64,000 nucleotides of DNA from Odontesthes bonariensis (Eukaryota; Chordata; Actinopteri; Atheriniformes; Atherinopsidae): contig NC_134520.1 of NCBI RefSeq assembly GCF_027942865.1, forward strand, positions 4,710,501-4,774,500. Reading direction: 5' to 3'. This document shows, piece by piece, positions 34,803 through 46,508 of this stretch. Position numbers and translations under genes: made by a program. The notes below the pieces were generated by a model that saw nothing but the letters and a program-made list of their open reading frames with translations, was not told the origin of the DNA and made no database searches. The stretch's first letter is position 1. Every line of letters starts with the position of its first letter.

Positions 34803-36921
34803 GCAGAGACGACGGGGTCATCAGGGGAGATCACGATGACCTGCCACGACACAAACTGTAAGAAGAGTCTCCTTCTCGTGTCCTCCCTCCTGGATGGATC
34901 CCAGTGCAGTGTTGACTGTGTCTGTCTTCGGGACATGCGGGCACGCCGCCGACTGCAGACCTGTGAGGCAGGCTGCACGTGTCCAAATACATAGGTGCTC
35001 TGCAGTCATCCAACCATCACCTTTTCACTAATTTAAGAAATATTGGTTAGAGTGTGTGTTCTTCCTTACTACTATTAAAACACGGGGTGTCATTACAGTG
35101 CAGTTCGGCTTTGACGATTTCCCTCTGGCCTTAACGTAGCATACTGGCTGACCAGTGGCACACCTGTCCAACCCGTACATGACTGACTGGCCCTTTCCTT
35201 GGACTTGAGCATCTCAATTCGGACTAACTTGTTTTGTTGTGAGCAGGATTGCATTTCTCTTGACGTGCTGAGCAGATGTAAAGTTTCACCGCTCTGATAA
35301 GGAAGCGAGCGCGAGTCACCTAAGCCTCGAACGTAAAGTCGCACGTCCTGGAAAAAGAAATGGCCGTGCTGGCACATATGAGGCAAGTTTCCTACTGAAA
35401 CGACTTTTTTTTTTTTTTTTGCGACCACTTGTCTTTTCAGGCAGGCAGCCTTAAATATAAATGATTTGACGGTCTTTATAAACACTTAATGTATATATTG
35501 TTTAAACTGCTCTTTATCAGCACAGACCTCTGCAATGTCATTTTGAAAGCATATCCTTCTAGAATATGCAGAGCAACAAACACGGTTTGAAGCTCGTCCT
35601 TGTTTCCACAGTAAGAAGTAAGCCTTTCGCAGTGTTTCTGGGGAATGATTTATTCTCAGCTTTTACATACACTAATGAATTATGGTAACCTCATCTCATA
35701 TGGTTTGTTAGTAGCTTCCAGAAAATACTGGTCACAGCCCCTCTGGGCTACACTGGAATCACTTTCTCCATAAAGTTCAGTGATTGTAGTTAATAAAAGC
35801 CTGAGCACCTCAGTCATTTTTCAATCCCTTTCAGTTTATTGAAAATGTGCTTCTCTCATTATGTTGGCATCCTCGACGCTTAAAGCGACACTAGAGAATT
35901 TCTAATTTGTTTTTGCTCTTTGGCTCCTCCTACAGTGTAGCCGCTGTCATTAAAAACTCATTTCTGTGCGAGTTCTGCTCCTGTTCAGCCATACACAGAA
36001 ATCCTGTCGAGGCCACAATGCTCACAACAATGTCAGGCGACTGTAAAGCTGGGCTGGGAACCAAAAACTCCGGTATCTCAGCCCTCTGGCACTTTAGGGC
36101 AGTTTCAGTGTCAGAATTTTCTGAATAACAAAAGTTAAAATACTTGAACACAATTCAGAAGGATATAGTTTGAAGGTTCACAAACGTCTCTAGTGTTGCT
36201 TTAAGCAAAAAAAGACTGTTTTAACGAGGACTGTGCTTCGCATTTAAAAGCACGTCTTTGCAATGGTGTAAAAGTAAAGTGGTCTGTTTTCAGATCAGTC
36301 CGTCTCGTCTGTTGTGTTAGTCGGAACTGAGCAGCTTCAGTTTGCGTGCCACTTGCCTTCGGCCTCATGCCTGTGATGTGATTTTGGCACCAGCAGTGGC
36401 AACATCACAGTACACCGCTGCGTCTCCTCTGATCTTAAACAGTCTTTTGGGCCCTCCCTGTCTCTGCTCTCCCCTAACTTATGCGTTTGCTTGGAAATCT
36501 ACTTGTTTAGGCATCCTGGGTTCAAGGTGTCGGAACCTTCCACTAGACTGCTGCAGTTGAATTTTTAGTCCAGAAATCATCGTTCGCCTCTGTCTCTTAA
36601 ATTTAAATGGGGTTCCATCATCCTGACTGAAACAGAAGGCCCATTATTTTAGAAATGAGCAAGAAAAACTTGAATTCAAGACTCACTCCTGTCTTTCATA
36701 GCATTCCTGTGTAACCAATGCGTTGTGCTGTCATTTGTAATTTTGTGATATTTTTCAGTATTCTTATTGGTTGGAACACCCTTGACTGGGAGTCTTTACG
36801 TTGCTCTGGCAACTCTCTGGCAACGTATGTCAACCACTTGTCAAAAATGCAAGATGTCTAAAGTGTAATTTGCACCTTACTGTACTGCTATTATTTTCTA
36901 AGCATTTCCGTTTGTAATAAA
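34803..36921 (+). other. tbc1d23 3' UTR
   Basis: A 2.1-kb region after the stop has no further coding exon. The first strong AATAAA in context is at 36916-36921. A cleavage site shortly after it would give a long 3' UTR, as expected for this vertebrate gene. The minus-strand frame at 35093-35485 has no motif. Confidence 0.45.
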
Positions 36922-38880
36922 TGGAGATTATTGGACTGCACCCTGGTCACTGAAAGCTCATCATTTGACTGTATGTGTGAGTGAATATTAAAGTTCAAGC
37001 TACATTCAGAGAAACTTACATAATTCACAAAATAAATAGCTCCCACTTATCATGGCCCAGAGACACAAAACGGTAAAGTGATCTTTGTCTTCGTATTAAT
37101 CATTTGCAAATGATAATAAAAGTGACTACTGATCTAAAGCTTGATCAGAAGTGCAAGATCTGCTTCACATCTTATTTATATTCCTTGTCAAAGTGTAGTG
37201 GTAAAGGAGCTACTCTCTGGAAATGAGTCAAATTCCTGAAGAACCAGTGTTTGATGGCTCATTAAATACTGGTTGTAATGTAATAATGACAATTCCTCAA
37301 TCTGTGGAGTAAAAGCCCCTTCAGGATTTTTTTTTATATATATATATATATATAAATATAAATAACCCATTTAAAGCCATGATGCTTATAGTTAAAATCG
37401 TTGTCAATGAGTATGGTTGTTGTGAGAGAATGAATTTCCATCTTGTTAAAAATCCAGCTTGGTCCTGACATAAAATGATCAGCCATAATTTTGGTATCAT
37501 ATCATGAGCACAGGGGAAATCACATCACAGCTTTCAGTGATATTTTTCCACAGTCACCACTGGTTACTTCTACAGACATCTGTGCAACCATCGTACTTTT
37601 GCATAAAAATGGCCATTGATGCAAGGAAATTTCTGCCAAGGGTCGTTCTCTCGACAGAACTGTGTATGATATCTTTAAAAACTTAAAAGGAGAGAGATTC
37701 AACTGTGGTGAAGAAGGCCTCGGGACGTCCAAAAGGACATGTGGTTTAGATCTTGCACAGATCTGTTATTCATATTTTACATCTGTGCTCAATATGAGGT
37801 CCACACAATCTTGTTTTCAAAATTATTTACTTTTCTTGCAGAAAAGAAGTCTATTTGCGCTAAGCAAACGCCAGCTGTTAAGGTGCACACATACACCGAA
37901 CCCATACAGCAGAGGTAATCAACAGAGCATGTACAGAGTACAAATGTAAATGAAACACTACAGAACAACGGAGTAACCCTGAGTACATTTAAATGCAACA
38001 CCGCAGTTTACTGTTGCAATACAGGAAATGACCGCTATCTCCGGCCACCTCCACGGTCTGAGGCGAGATTAAACCTTATGATGGCATGCTTTTTTTTTTC
38101 TGTTAATTGCCCTCTCTGCCACATAACTCTTGCGCACAGCCCCTACAGGAAAATAAATAAATAAATACAAAACAGAAAAAATAGTCAATGTTATGGTCTC
38201 AGGAGCATAGATCCAATATTTTGACTCCTGACAATTCATTCCACATCAAAACCACACAAACCCACAGTAAAAGAGTTGTGTAAAACGATGATATATTCAC
38301 TTTACAAAAGTTATCTTTGTAATGTGTGTCCTGAAGTATTGAATGTTTAGTTAGCCAAGAATTTTGAGAAAGATCAAACTCTATTAAGTTATTTCCCTAT
38401 ACATTCTGCAACATAAAGGTTGAATTACAAAATATCATTTGAACTGACTGCAGCTTTACTAAACACAAACCATCCTGAGAACCTCACTAGGAAATGCCAA
38501 TAAGTATTATAATTATTGAAAAGTAAAGCTGTCAGACAAATGTAGTGGAGAAGAGAAAAAGTTTGATAAAATACTCAAATGTGTACTTATGTGCAGTTAC
38601 TTGAATAAATGTACTTCATTACATTCCACCAGTGCTACCATCCATCTTTTATAACATACAAAAAATGGGCAAGAAAAACAGCCTAATTGAAATCATGCAG
38701 ACATTAAGAAAAAGTGCAGATAACAGCTGAATTAATTTATTTCTGAAGCCTCATGTTTGGTGTACCACTAAAAGCATGGGCAATAAGCTGTGTTTTTACT
38801 CCTAATCGTGGCAATGAGAATTGTTGATGGAGCTGACACACAGTCAAAGAAAAAGAACAGAACCACACCAGAAAAGCACT
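36922..38880. other. Intergenic, AT-rich, no gene seen
   Basis: I find nothing coding. A TA microsatellite lies at 37335-37358. The rest is unique-looking AT-rich DNA. Confidence 0.5.
37335..37358. repeat. TA microsatellite
   Basis: A short (TA)n run preceded by a T tract. Simple sequence only. Confidence 0.9.
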
Positions 38881-38889
38881 CAAAATCTG

Positions 38890-39720
38890 TGGCTATCCCA
38901 ACTGGGCCTCCATGAAGAGCATAAGGAAGAGCAGCACAGAGAAGGAGGATAACAGCCCAATGTCACGGGAGTATCTGAGAAAATCAGGAGGATTTTCAAC
39001 AAACCCCAGATCCCTGTACATGTACACTTCATACCCAGCAACACTTTGAGACAGAAAGTGGTTCACTCCAAGCACAAAAGTCCAAGACACAAAGTGGACA
39101 ATGTGGTGTATGCGGTGCAGTACAGTGAGGAACCAAACAGCCACTCCACAGGGGGGGGCGGCACATGGGGGAGAGCGTCATGTTTACATAACAAACGTGG
39201 AGAACAATTTTGCAGCTGGATACAAGGCCAGTGTGGGGCGCCGGATTGAAATAACAATTTTGTTTGGGTCAGACAGACTACTGATTGTCCCGTCTGTATT
39301 TAAGTTTCTGCTGGTGCGTCTCATGGCGAAATCTCGATCAGCCAAATTGTGGAATGTGGACCATTTCCGCCCGGTCCAAGTAATCAATCAACCTTCTCCC
39401 AGGTTAATCCATTTCTCTTCAGAGTCCAGGAATCTCGGCCAGCCTGCGAACCTGTGTAAGGATCGCATCCAGCTTCCGATTCTGCTCACGTAGCATCTCA
39501 GTCTGAGCGTTGATTGCTCTTGTGACCCCATCGAACGCTGTCCACGTTCGTGAAATACCAGGTACCCTCCAACTCCAAACAGCAGGAACCCGAGTATCAT
39601 AAATCCGAATGTGTAGACGTCTTCGACGTCCTCGACTGACAGCATCGCTAAACACACGATCCGCCACTTCCCTCAGGCGTCCATTGAGTATCCAACGAAG
39701 AATGTCCCGTCGGGACATGA
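38890..39720 (-). other. Cluster of short minus-strand frames, unrecognised and possibly a decayed mobile gene
   Basis: Three frames lie head-to-tail or overlap on the minus strand. The 99-codon frame 39419-39718 starts MSRRDILRWILNGRLREVAD and ends in a helical heptad-like piece (MLREQNRKLDAILTQVRRL). An overlapping frame (39388-39657) holds a membrane-like stretch (FMILGFLLFGVGGYLV). A separate 83-codon frame (38893-39144) has two hydrophobic segments. Switching frames in the middle joins a charged N-terminus, a membrane segment and a coiled coil, suggesting one ancestral protein broken by two frameshifts. I recognise no family. It sits beside transposon relics. Confidence 0.3.
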
Positions 39721-39929
39721 GGGTTCTCCTTTCCCCAACTTTGCATTAGAAAAAATTTGATCAATAGCGTTGAGAGACCAGCTGACCAGATCCATCATAC
39801 TTGAATTCGTCACATGGGTCATTTGCATGTGGTTGTGCGGTGAATCTCCTGGGTAGAGCTCCCAAGAGGGCCTGTAGTGGGGGACAGGTTATGGCGGAGC
39901 CCACCTCTGTTGAGTGAAGATCCTTCCAG

Positions 39930-40381
39930 GACCTTCCTTTGTATGCACTATTAAACCAAGACTTTTGGACAATGGCATAGTGTCAAGAAAGGCTGCAAAG
40001 AAGCCACTTCTATTCAAGAAGAACATAAGAAGAGACTGAATATCCACAGAAAGTACATGGGCTGGACAGCAGAGGGTTGGCAAGAAATTATAATCTCAGA
40101 AGAGGCCCCCCACTGTTTATTTGTGAAACTGGAAACTCGGGTGTTGGGCGAACGCTACCACGAGTTCTGTGTCATGCAAACAGTGTATGGAGTTGCTTCT
40201 CATCCAAGCGAGTGAGCTCACTGACAATTCTGCCCCAAAATACTGCTACGAACAAGGAATGGTATCAAAACGCTCTCCAACAGCAACTTTGGCAGCATTT
40301 TCCAGCATGATGGAACATCAAATCACGTTGCACAATTGATAACATAAGTGGCTTGGAGATCATCACACCCACGAAGATCAT
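39930..40381 (+). pseudogene. Tc1/mariner transposase relic
   Basis: Interrupted plus-strand frames resemble the Tc1 family in order: a KKPLLFKKNIRRRLN piece with a following GWTAEGWQEIIISEEAP (like the W..E.W..V..SDES block), then GERYHEFCVMQTV, then FQHDGTSNHVAQ (like FQQDNAPCHTA). The first catalytic Asp is changed (SEE instead of SDE) and stops are present. It ends exactly where the Harbinger copy begins. Confidence 0.6.
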
Positions 40382-40576
40382 GGGGGGTATTCCACAAAAG
40401 TAGCTAAAGTAAGCCAGGCTATAGCCGGAAAGCGTCGCTTGAACTAGCGCCATCTCCCAATTAAGCCTCAAATCGTTCCACGAAGACATTTGAGCTGCAT
40501 CTCGGTGAGGCTAATCCAAGCGAGGCTAGCTAAGTGCGAGTGCACGAGGAACGTAAGAAGCCCTGACGAGTGGATG

Positions 40577-40765
40577 GTGGAAAAACGGAGATCTGTGTGA
40601 AAAGGAGAGCAAGACAAGAGCTGTTATTTTTTTCGGCAGCTAAACAAATAATGCTTATGGAGCTGTATGAGGATTTTAAAAGTGTCATCGCCAGAAATGG
40701 TAATACAGCTGCGATCAATAAAGCGAAGAAACGGCATGGCTAACAACTGCTGACAGACTAAATGC
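40577..40765 (+). pseudogene. Myb/SANT-like DNA-binding domain piece of Harbinger copy A
   Basis: The translation includes TRAVIFF, then a helix MLMELYEDF, then [11 protein letters not shown], the layout of the Myb/SANT-like domain carried by the accessory protein of PIF/Harbinger elements. The matching part of copy B is on the minus strand near 50205-50380. Short length and in-frame stops around it mean this is a relic. Confidence 0.5.
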
Positions 40766-41477
40766 GTAAGTTATGAAAGTTTCATACCATTGACATTCAT
40801 TTTACTGTCCTCATGTATTTATGCTCTCCTCTTTGTGTTATAATTTGTTTACATAAAGCATGCTGAATTGTCTCTGTATGAGATGTACAGCACAAATATA
40901 CTGGCCCTGTTCACTTTATTAATAACCCAATAATCGACACGCATCATCATACTTTGTGACTATATTATCCTGTGTGTGTGACCCACATATTAATTTTTCA
41001 CTGTTACATACCTGGCAGCAGGTGAAAGTAAAGTACAGGAAAATATTTCAGAGTGGTAAGTAGCCTTTGAAGAAATGTGTTTGTCCAATAAAGAGAGCAC
41101 CAAACTAGATATGGAATACAAGAAACTGAAAATAAAAAAGATCAAGCTAGAGATTATGAAACTGGAGATGGATGTTAGTATAAATTCAGATAAAGGAGAA
41201 TTTCGTGTTGTGAACTGTATTTAATTCTGTTTTCTCTCCACAGCTTGAGAAACATGTAATAATAATTAAACAATTCAACACAACTTGAACTCAAACTTGT
41301 CATTATTGTACGGTTCATGCAACGTGTTAGAAATGTGTTTTTTACATTTATATTCACAGTGGGGTGCCATGACCTAAACGTGTGGAAAGTTATAAATCAT
41401 CTCTGTCCATTTAGCCTTCTTACACTTGCTCTGACTTAAACTGCTACTGTGTCAATGCTAGATTATGAAAAGAAGTT

Positions 41478-44310
41478 CTTTTTTTTTTGTTTAATATTTT
41501 TATTGGGAGGTAAGGCACATTGGAATAGAAATCAATGTCACATTTACATTGAGAATTGTATCACCACTGTCAGTTTGAGCAAACATTGATACAGTCAAAA
41601 TAATGTGCATCTTAAAAAAAAAAAAAAAAAAAGCATACAATCTACCTCCTCTAGTGTTTTTTTTTTACAACAATTACAGAACAATACTCAATTGTGGGGG
41701 GCTACTTAACTAACAGTTAAGGACATCTATATATAGCAATTTAATAAATATAATAAGTGTAATATGTACGTGTGTGTAAGCTGCTCAGTATAAATAAAAA
41801 GGAGGACAAAAGACAGAAAAGGAAAAAGAGAGGAAAGAGAAGGAGAGAGTGAGTGGGGGTCCATCAATCAGGGGGCAGAGTTTGAAGAGAATGAAAAAAA
41901 GTTAAAAAAGGATGCCACTTGTTGTAGAATTTGTCAGAGTTACCTTTCACTGAATATCTGATCTTCTCCAGCTTTAGAAAAGACATAGTATCGTTGAGCC
42001 ACTGAGAACTGGTGGGAGCTTTAGTTGACTTCCAGTGAAGGAGGAGATGGCGTCTAGCTATTAATGAAGTGAAGGCTATGATATCTAGCTGCTTGGAAGT
42101 AAACCGGTTGTGGTCTTCCGGTAGCCCAAATATAGCGACATGGGGAGAAACCTTTATGTTCGTCAAAAGTATTTTTGACATGGCATGAAAATAGTTCTGC
42201 CAGAAGCGAGAAAGTAATGAACAAGAGTAGAACATATGTGTTAGATTGCAGGGTGAAGCTTGACATTTGTCACAGTTGTCGGTGAAATTAGGATAAAATT
42301 GTGATAGTCGAGTTTTGGAAAGATGAACTCTGAAAAATATCTTGAATTGTATAAGTGTGAGACGAGCGCAAGGTGAGCTTTTGTAGATATTTTGAAGAGC
42401 AGCGTCCCACCAGACATCCTCCAAATTCAGACCCAGTTCTTGTTCCCAAGCAGTTTTAACTTTAGTAACTGATGAGCTATCAAAAGACAAGAGTTCGTTA
42501 TAAATTTTAGAAATTAGTGACTTTTGATGTGGTTTGTGGCTTAAAAGCTCTTCCCACAGTAGGCTCGGTGGAGAGGAGGGAAAGCCTGGAAATAAAACTT
42601 TAGCGCAGTGTCTAATCTGAAAGTATCGAAAAAGATGAGAGGGTGAGAGATGAAATTCTCCTGAAAGATCTGTAAAACTGCGAAAAATACAATCTTTATA
42701 TAGGTCTTTAAAACATTTCAGGCTTTTATTGTGCCATGTACAAAAGGTTGAGTCTGTAAACGTGGGTCGAAATAAGTGATTCCTCAATAAAGGAGCTAAA
42801 ATAACGCTGACGTAAACCTGAAATGCTTCCTAAATTGATACCAATTTTTAAGTGTAGAACGGACCACTTGGTTGTTTGTAAAGCCAGAGAGGTTGGTTGG
42901 AATGGAGGAAGTAAGTAAAGCCATTAATGAAGATGTAACACATGACTGCGCCTCTAAGTTGCACCATGGCAGATCCATCGGTTTAGACCAAAACAAAATT
43001 TTGTGGATATGTGCTGCCCAATAATACAATTGGAAATTAGGGAGAGACAGTCCACCTTTGAACTTGCACCTCTGAAGTGTGGATTTGCGGATCCTGGGTG
43101 CCTTTCCACACCACAGAAAGGCAGAAATGATTTGATCAATTGTTTTGAAAAAATGCTTCGGCAGGAAAAGTGGGAGACAATTGAACAAAAATAGGAATTT
43201 GTGTAAGATGTTCATCTTAATTGCATTAATTCTGCCGATCAACGAGAGAGGCAAACTTCCCCATCTTTGGAGGTCAGATTTAACTTTTGATATTAAAGGG
43301 GAGAAATTGGCAGAGAAAAGGGAGTTTAGCGTTCTAGTTACATTGATGCCCAGATACTTAAAGCCAGACGGGCTCAATTCAAAAGGGATATCAGACTGTG
43401 TGAACTGTAATGCAGGAGCATTGATAGGATAGCATTCACTTTTAGAAATATTCACTTTATAGCCTGAGAATGACCCAAACCTCTGAAAAGTGGATAAAAT
43501 TGTCGGTATAGAATGGATTGGATCTGAGACATACAATAATAAATCGTCAGCATAGAGTGACAGCTTAAATTCTGTGCCCAACCGAGAAATCCCAGTAAAA
43601 ATGGTGGAGGACCTCAGGAAGATTGACAGGGGCTCTATAGCTAATGCAAACAACAGGGGAGATAGGGGGCATCCGTGTCTAGTGCCACGGGTAAGAATGA
43701 AAAAACTGGATTGGATGCCATTGGTGGAGATGTTGGCCTGTGGAGATGTATAAAGGAGACGTATCCATGAAATAAATACATTTCCCAGCCCAAATTTCCT
43801 TAGTACCTTAAATAAGTAGTCCCATTCAACCCTGTCAAAAGCTTTCTCGGCATCGACCGAGATCACTGCTTCAGGTGTTGTTGTGGTAGTTTTGGAGTAG
43901 ATAATATTTAAGTTTATTTAAGTTATTCCTCTGAAACAATAGTTGGAACAATATTTTCCAGACGGGAGGCCAAAGCCTTAGCAAGGATCTTAGCATCCAC
44001 ATTTATTAAGGAGATAGGTCTGTAAGAGTTGCAAAAATTTGGGTCTTTATCTTTTTTTAAAAGGAGGCTTATGGAAGCTTGTCTTAAGGTAGGAGGAAGA
44101 GTGCCATGTTGCAGTGATTCTTTATATACAGCATGTAGTAATGGGGACAGTTTATCTTGAAATCTTTTGAAAAATTCTACTGGGAATCCATCAGGACCAG
44201 GAGCTTTGTTAGTCTGCATACTTCTCATAGCGAGAGAGATTTCTTCTACTGTTAATGGAGAGTCAAGTTCCTTGGCAGCATCCGAGTTTATCACAGGAAA
44301 ATATATATAT
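41478..44310 (-). mobile_element. 5'-truncated L1/Tx1-type LINE inserted in Harbinger copy A
   Basis: Minus-strand frames 44348-43923, 43866-42796 and 42787-41864 are pieces of one ORF2-type protein. Visible reverse transcriptase blocks are NKAPGPDGFP, SYRPISLINVDAKIL, SVDAEKAFDRVEW, RGTRHGCPLSPLLFALAIEPL and the catalytic YADD. The last frame holds the Cys/His-rich tail (CDKCQASPCNLTHMFYSC). A short deletion with stops near 43870-43920 and a one-base frameshift near 42790 break it. The endonuclease and 5' end are absent. It ends in an A tail on the minus strand (T run at 41478-41487). Confidence 0.85.
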
Positions 44311-44759
44311 GGACAGCTGACTATTGCATAAACCAGTCTGTGCTTCACGTGAGTTGTCCAAAGTTCTGGTTTAAGTTAACTTGGGTAGTAAAATCGTTTT
44401 GCTAGTTGTAAAAGCACAGTAGACATAACTCGAAAATTAGGTTCAATTATGGATTTATTTTGCTCAGAGCCTCAGACAAACAGACAGACAAATGGCAGTG
44501 AAAACACACTCCTTCGCACCTGTAGTGTGTGGTGTTCCCTTGTGCATTCAAATCTTATGCGATCATGTTGACACACTGATTCAGTATCACTGAAGCACAC
44601 ATTTCACACTGGACTTTTTTTCAACACCGAACAGCCTAGAGTGTAGTTTTTATATATATTTTTATCGTGGTAATGGTCTTAATTTTTATTCTTGGAGGTC
44701 TTAAAAAGGTCTTAAAAGTCATTAAATTTGTTGATTAAAAAATGTGCAGATACCCTGCA

Positions 44760-44945
44760 TTATATGAGTTATATTACATAACACTTAGCTGACTTTTTTT
44801 TATCCAAAGCGACTTATAAGAACACATTATTGGTTACAGTCTCTGGAGAATTGTTGGGTTAGTTGTTTTGCTCAAGGTCACTCCAGGTGTAAACAGAGGT
44901 AGCCTAATCGTGGGATTTGAGCTTGCAACCCTGTGATTTAAAGAC
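44760..44945. repeat. Teleost dispersed repeat (TTTATCCAAAGCGACTTA type)
   Basis: GCTGAC, TTTATCCAAAGCGACTTATA, TTGCTCAAGGTCACTCCAG and a GGGATTTGAGCTTGCAACC word follow in the order seen in a very common fish repeat. The last word resembles a reversed tRNA B box, so a SINE origin is possible. It lies within the foreign block of copy A. Confidence 0.5.
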
Positions 44946-45421
44946 CAACTCCCTAAAAATTAGGATGGCTCGTTAACATATAGCATCTGCATGCCATTAA
45001 CTTATGATTGGTAATGCAAAAAAAAAACAAAAAAAACTGCCCTTTTATGTCCCCACCAATTTCAAAATCAAAGTTACTCCCTTGTATGTGTCCCTGTATA
45101 TAGGTCTCTCACTGTGTCAGGAGAAACTGAGTCCTTTCAGGCACTGGAACCTCCAGGGACTCAGACTTGAGCCTGAAAAGTTGCCCACAAGACAAAATGT
45201 ATAAAATATTAACTATCAAATTTAAGATGGCTGTACAAATGTACAAATTGTGCTCTAAAAATTGCCTTGCCTTGGATGCGTACATGGGTACAGTGTAGTG
45301 CACCGATAACATTAGGGAAGCCTGAGGGAGATGATGAACTTAATGCAAATACTTCAGCCAATAGGTTGTTTTACATTATCGGCTACTGTAAATGTGGAGC
45401 AGCAGCCTGAAAGGACAGATT

Positions 45422-45443
45422 CCCCCCCCCCCCCCCCCCCCCC
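45422..45443. repeat. Poly-C tract
   Basis: A run of 22 C bases within Harbinger copy A; length may be unreliable in any assembly. Confidence 0.9.
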
Positions 45444-46090
45444 GCGACATTCGCAATACTGACACTCTCCCACTGTTCAAGTCCTAACTCAAAACCCATC
45501 CGTTCAAGTATGCTTACCTCCATTGATTGCTCCGTTCTGTGTATGTTTAATATGGTATGATGTTTTAATTCCTGCGTTTTATCTAATATCTTGTTTGTAC
45601 AGTGTCCTTGACTGTTTTGAAAGGATATAATTTGTATCATTAACATTATTACCTGTCCCCCATTTTTCTGAGTCTGGTCCTACGTGGGTGTAGATCGGAA
45701 TTTCATGTTCAATACGTTGCGTTTCTTTAGTTGCACTGGCACCGACTGATTGATTTTTCGAGACAGTGAAAGTGGTGATATGATAACCACAGTTTTTGTT
45801 TCGTTTTTTAGACAAGACATGAGTTGCGGGAGCGCAGAATTCTAGGTGAACATTTCTTTCGGGAGTCCGTTCAGCCGGTCGGACATTTTTTGAGTTGCAG
45901 CTAAGCTAAGCTAAGCTTCAACTTTAGCCTGCCCGGGACCAGGCTAGTTCAGCAGTATAAGTTACCATGGTTACTCAGCGGGCGTTCAAATAAGCCACGT
46001 TCATGGGACGGAACTCTCGCTAAATTTAGCCAGAAGTAGCGAGATAAGCCAGACTTGCCGCCGCTAAGCCAGCTTCGTGGAATACCCCCC

Positions 46091-46508
46091 ATATTTTTTG
46101 TCTGTTTGTTTGTTTTGCAAGTATGTGTCGCTAATATTTCTAATCAACCAATGAGAAAAGGTTCGTAGTCTTGCACTGAAACCGGATTGGCCGAAAAATG
46201 ACCCACCCCACTGACGTTAGAACGTCTGTAAACTTCACATTAAAAGATATGAACTTTACATAAAGTCTTGCATTTGACTTAAAATGACATGACTAGCGAT
46301 TTTTAAATTATTATTATTATTATAACTGTGTCGTTGTTTTTTGTGCAGGTCAAATCATTATTACAGGGCATCCCAAAGCTAAGAAGCTGTGTCTGAAGGC
46401 CTTAGTTTAATCATACTTTGATTTTGAAAACCAAGCAGCCACCCGGAAGTAGACGCCACAGTCCTGCTCACCCACCCTGGAGTGTTTTGAACAGACTTCT
46501 CCGCACAC
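46091..46508 (+). promoter_or_regulatory. nit2 upstream region
   Basis: Only about 420 bp separate the right end of Harbinger copy A from the first nit2 ATG, so the core promoter lies here, directly against the transposon end. ATTGG words (CCAAT on the other strand) occur near 46185 and an ACCAATGAG near 46147. No TATA box is clear. Confidence 0.45.

Larger units (their letters stand above)
40382..46090 (+). mobile_element. PIF/Harbinger-type transposon, copy A (interrupted and internally deleted)
   Basis: Ends are GGGGGGTATTCC (40382) and GGAATACCCCCC (46090), and terminal sequences match copy B in reverse orientation. Near the left end a plus-strand frame (about 40577-40740) codes a Myb/SANT-like piece ([20 protein letters not shown]), as in the second gene of Harbinger elements. 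The transposase exon present in copy B is missing: sequence equivalent to B 48300-49245 is gone at about 45240. A foreign block at about 41478-45035 splits the element and contains a LINE. Flanks suggest a CAT target duplication, allowing one base of slippage in the G run. Confidence 0.8.

Noticed and set aside
44885-44945. Possible tRNA gene (reversed B-box-like word)
   Set aside because: No A box, cloverleaf or anticodon stem can be drawn; it belongs to a dispersed repeat.
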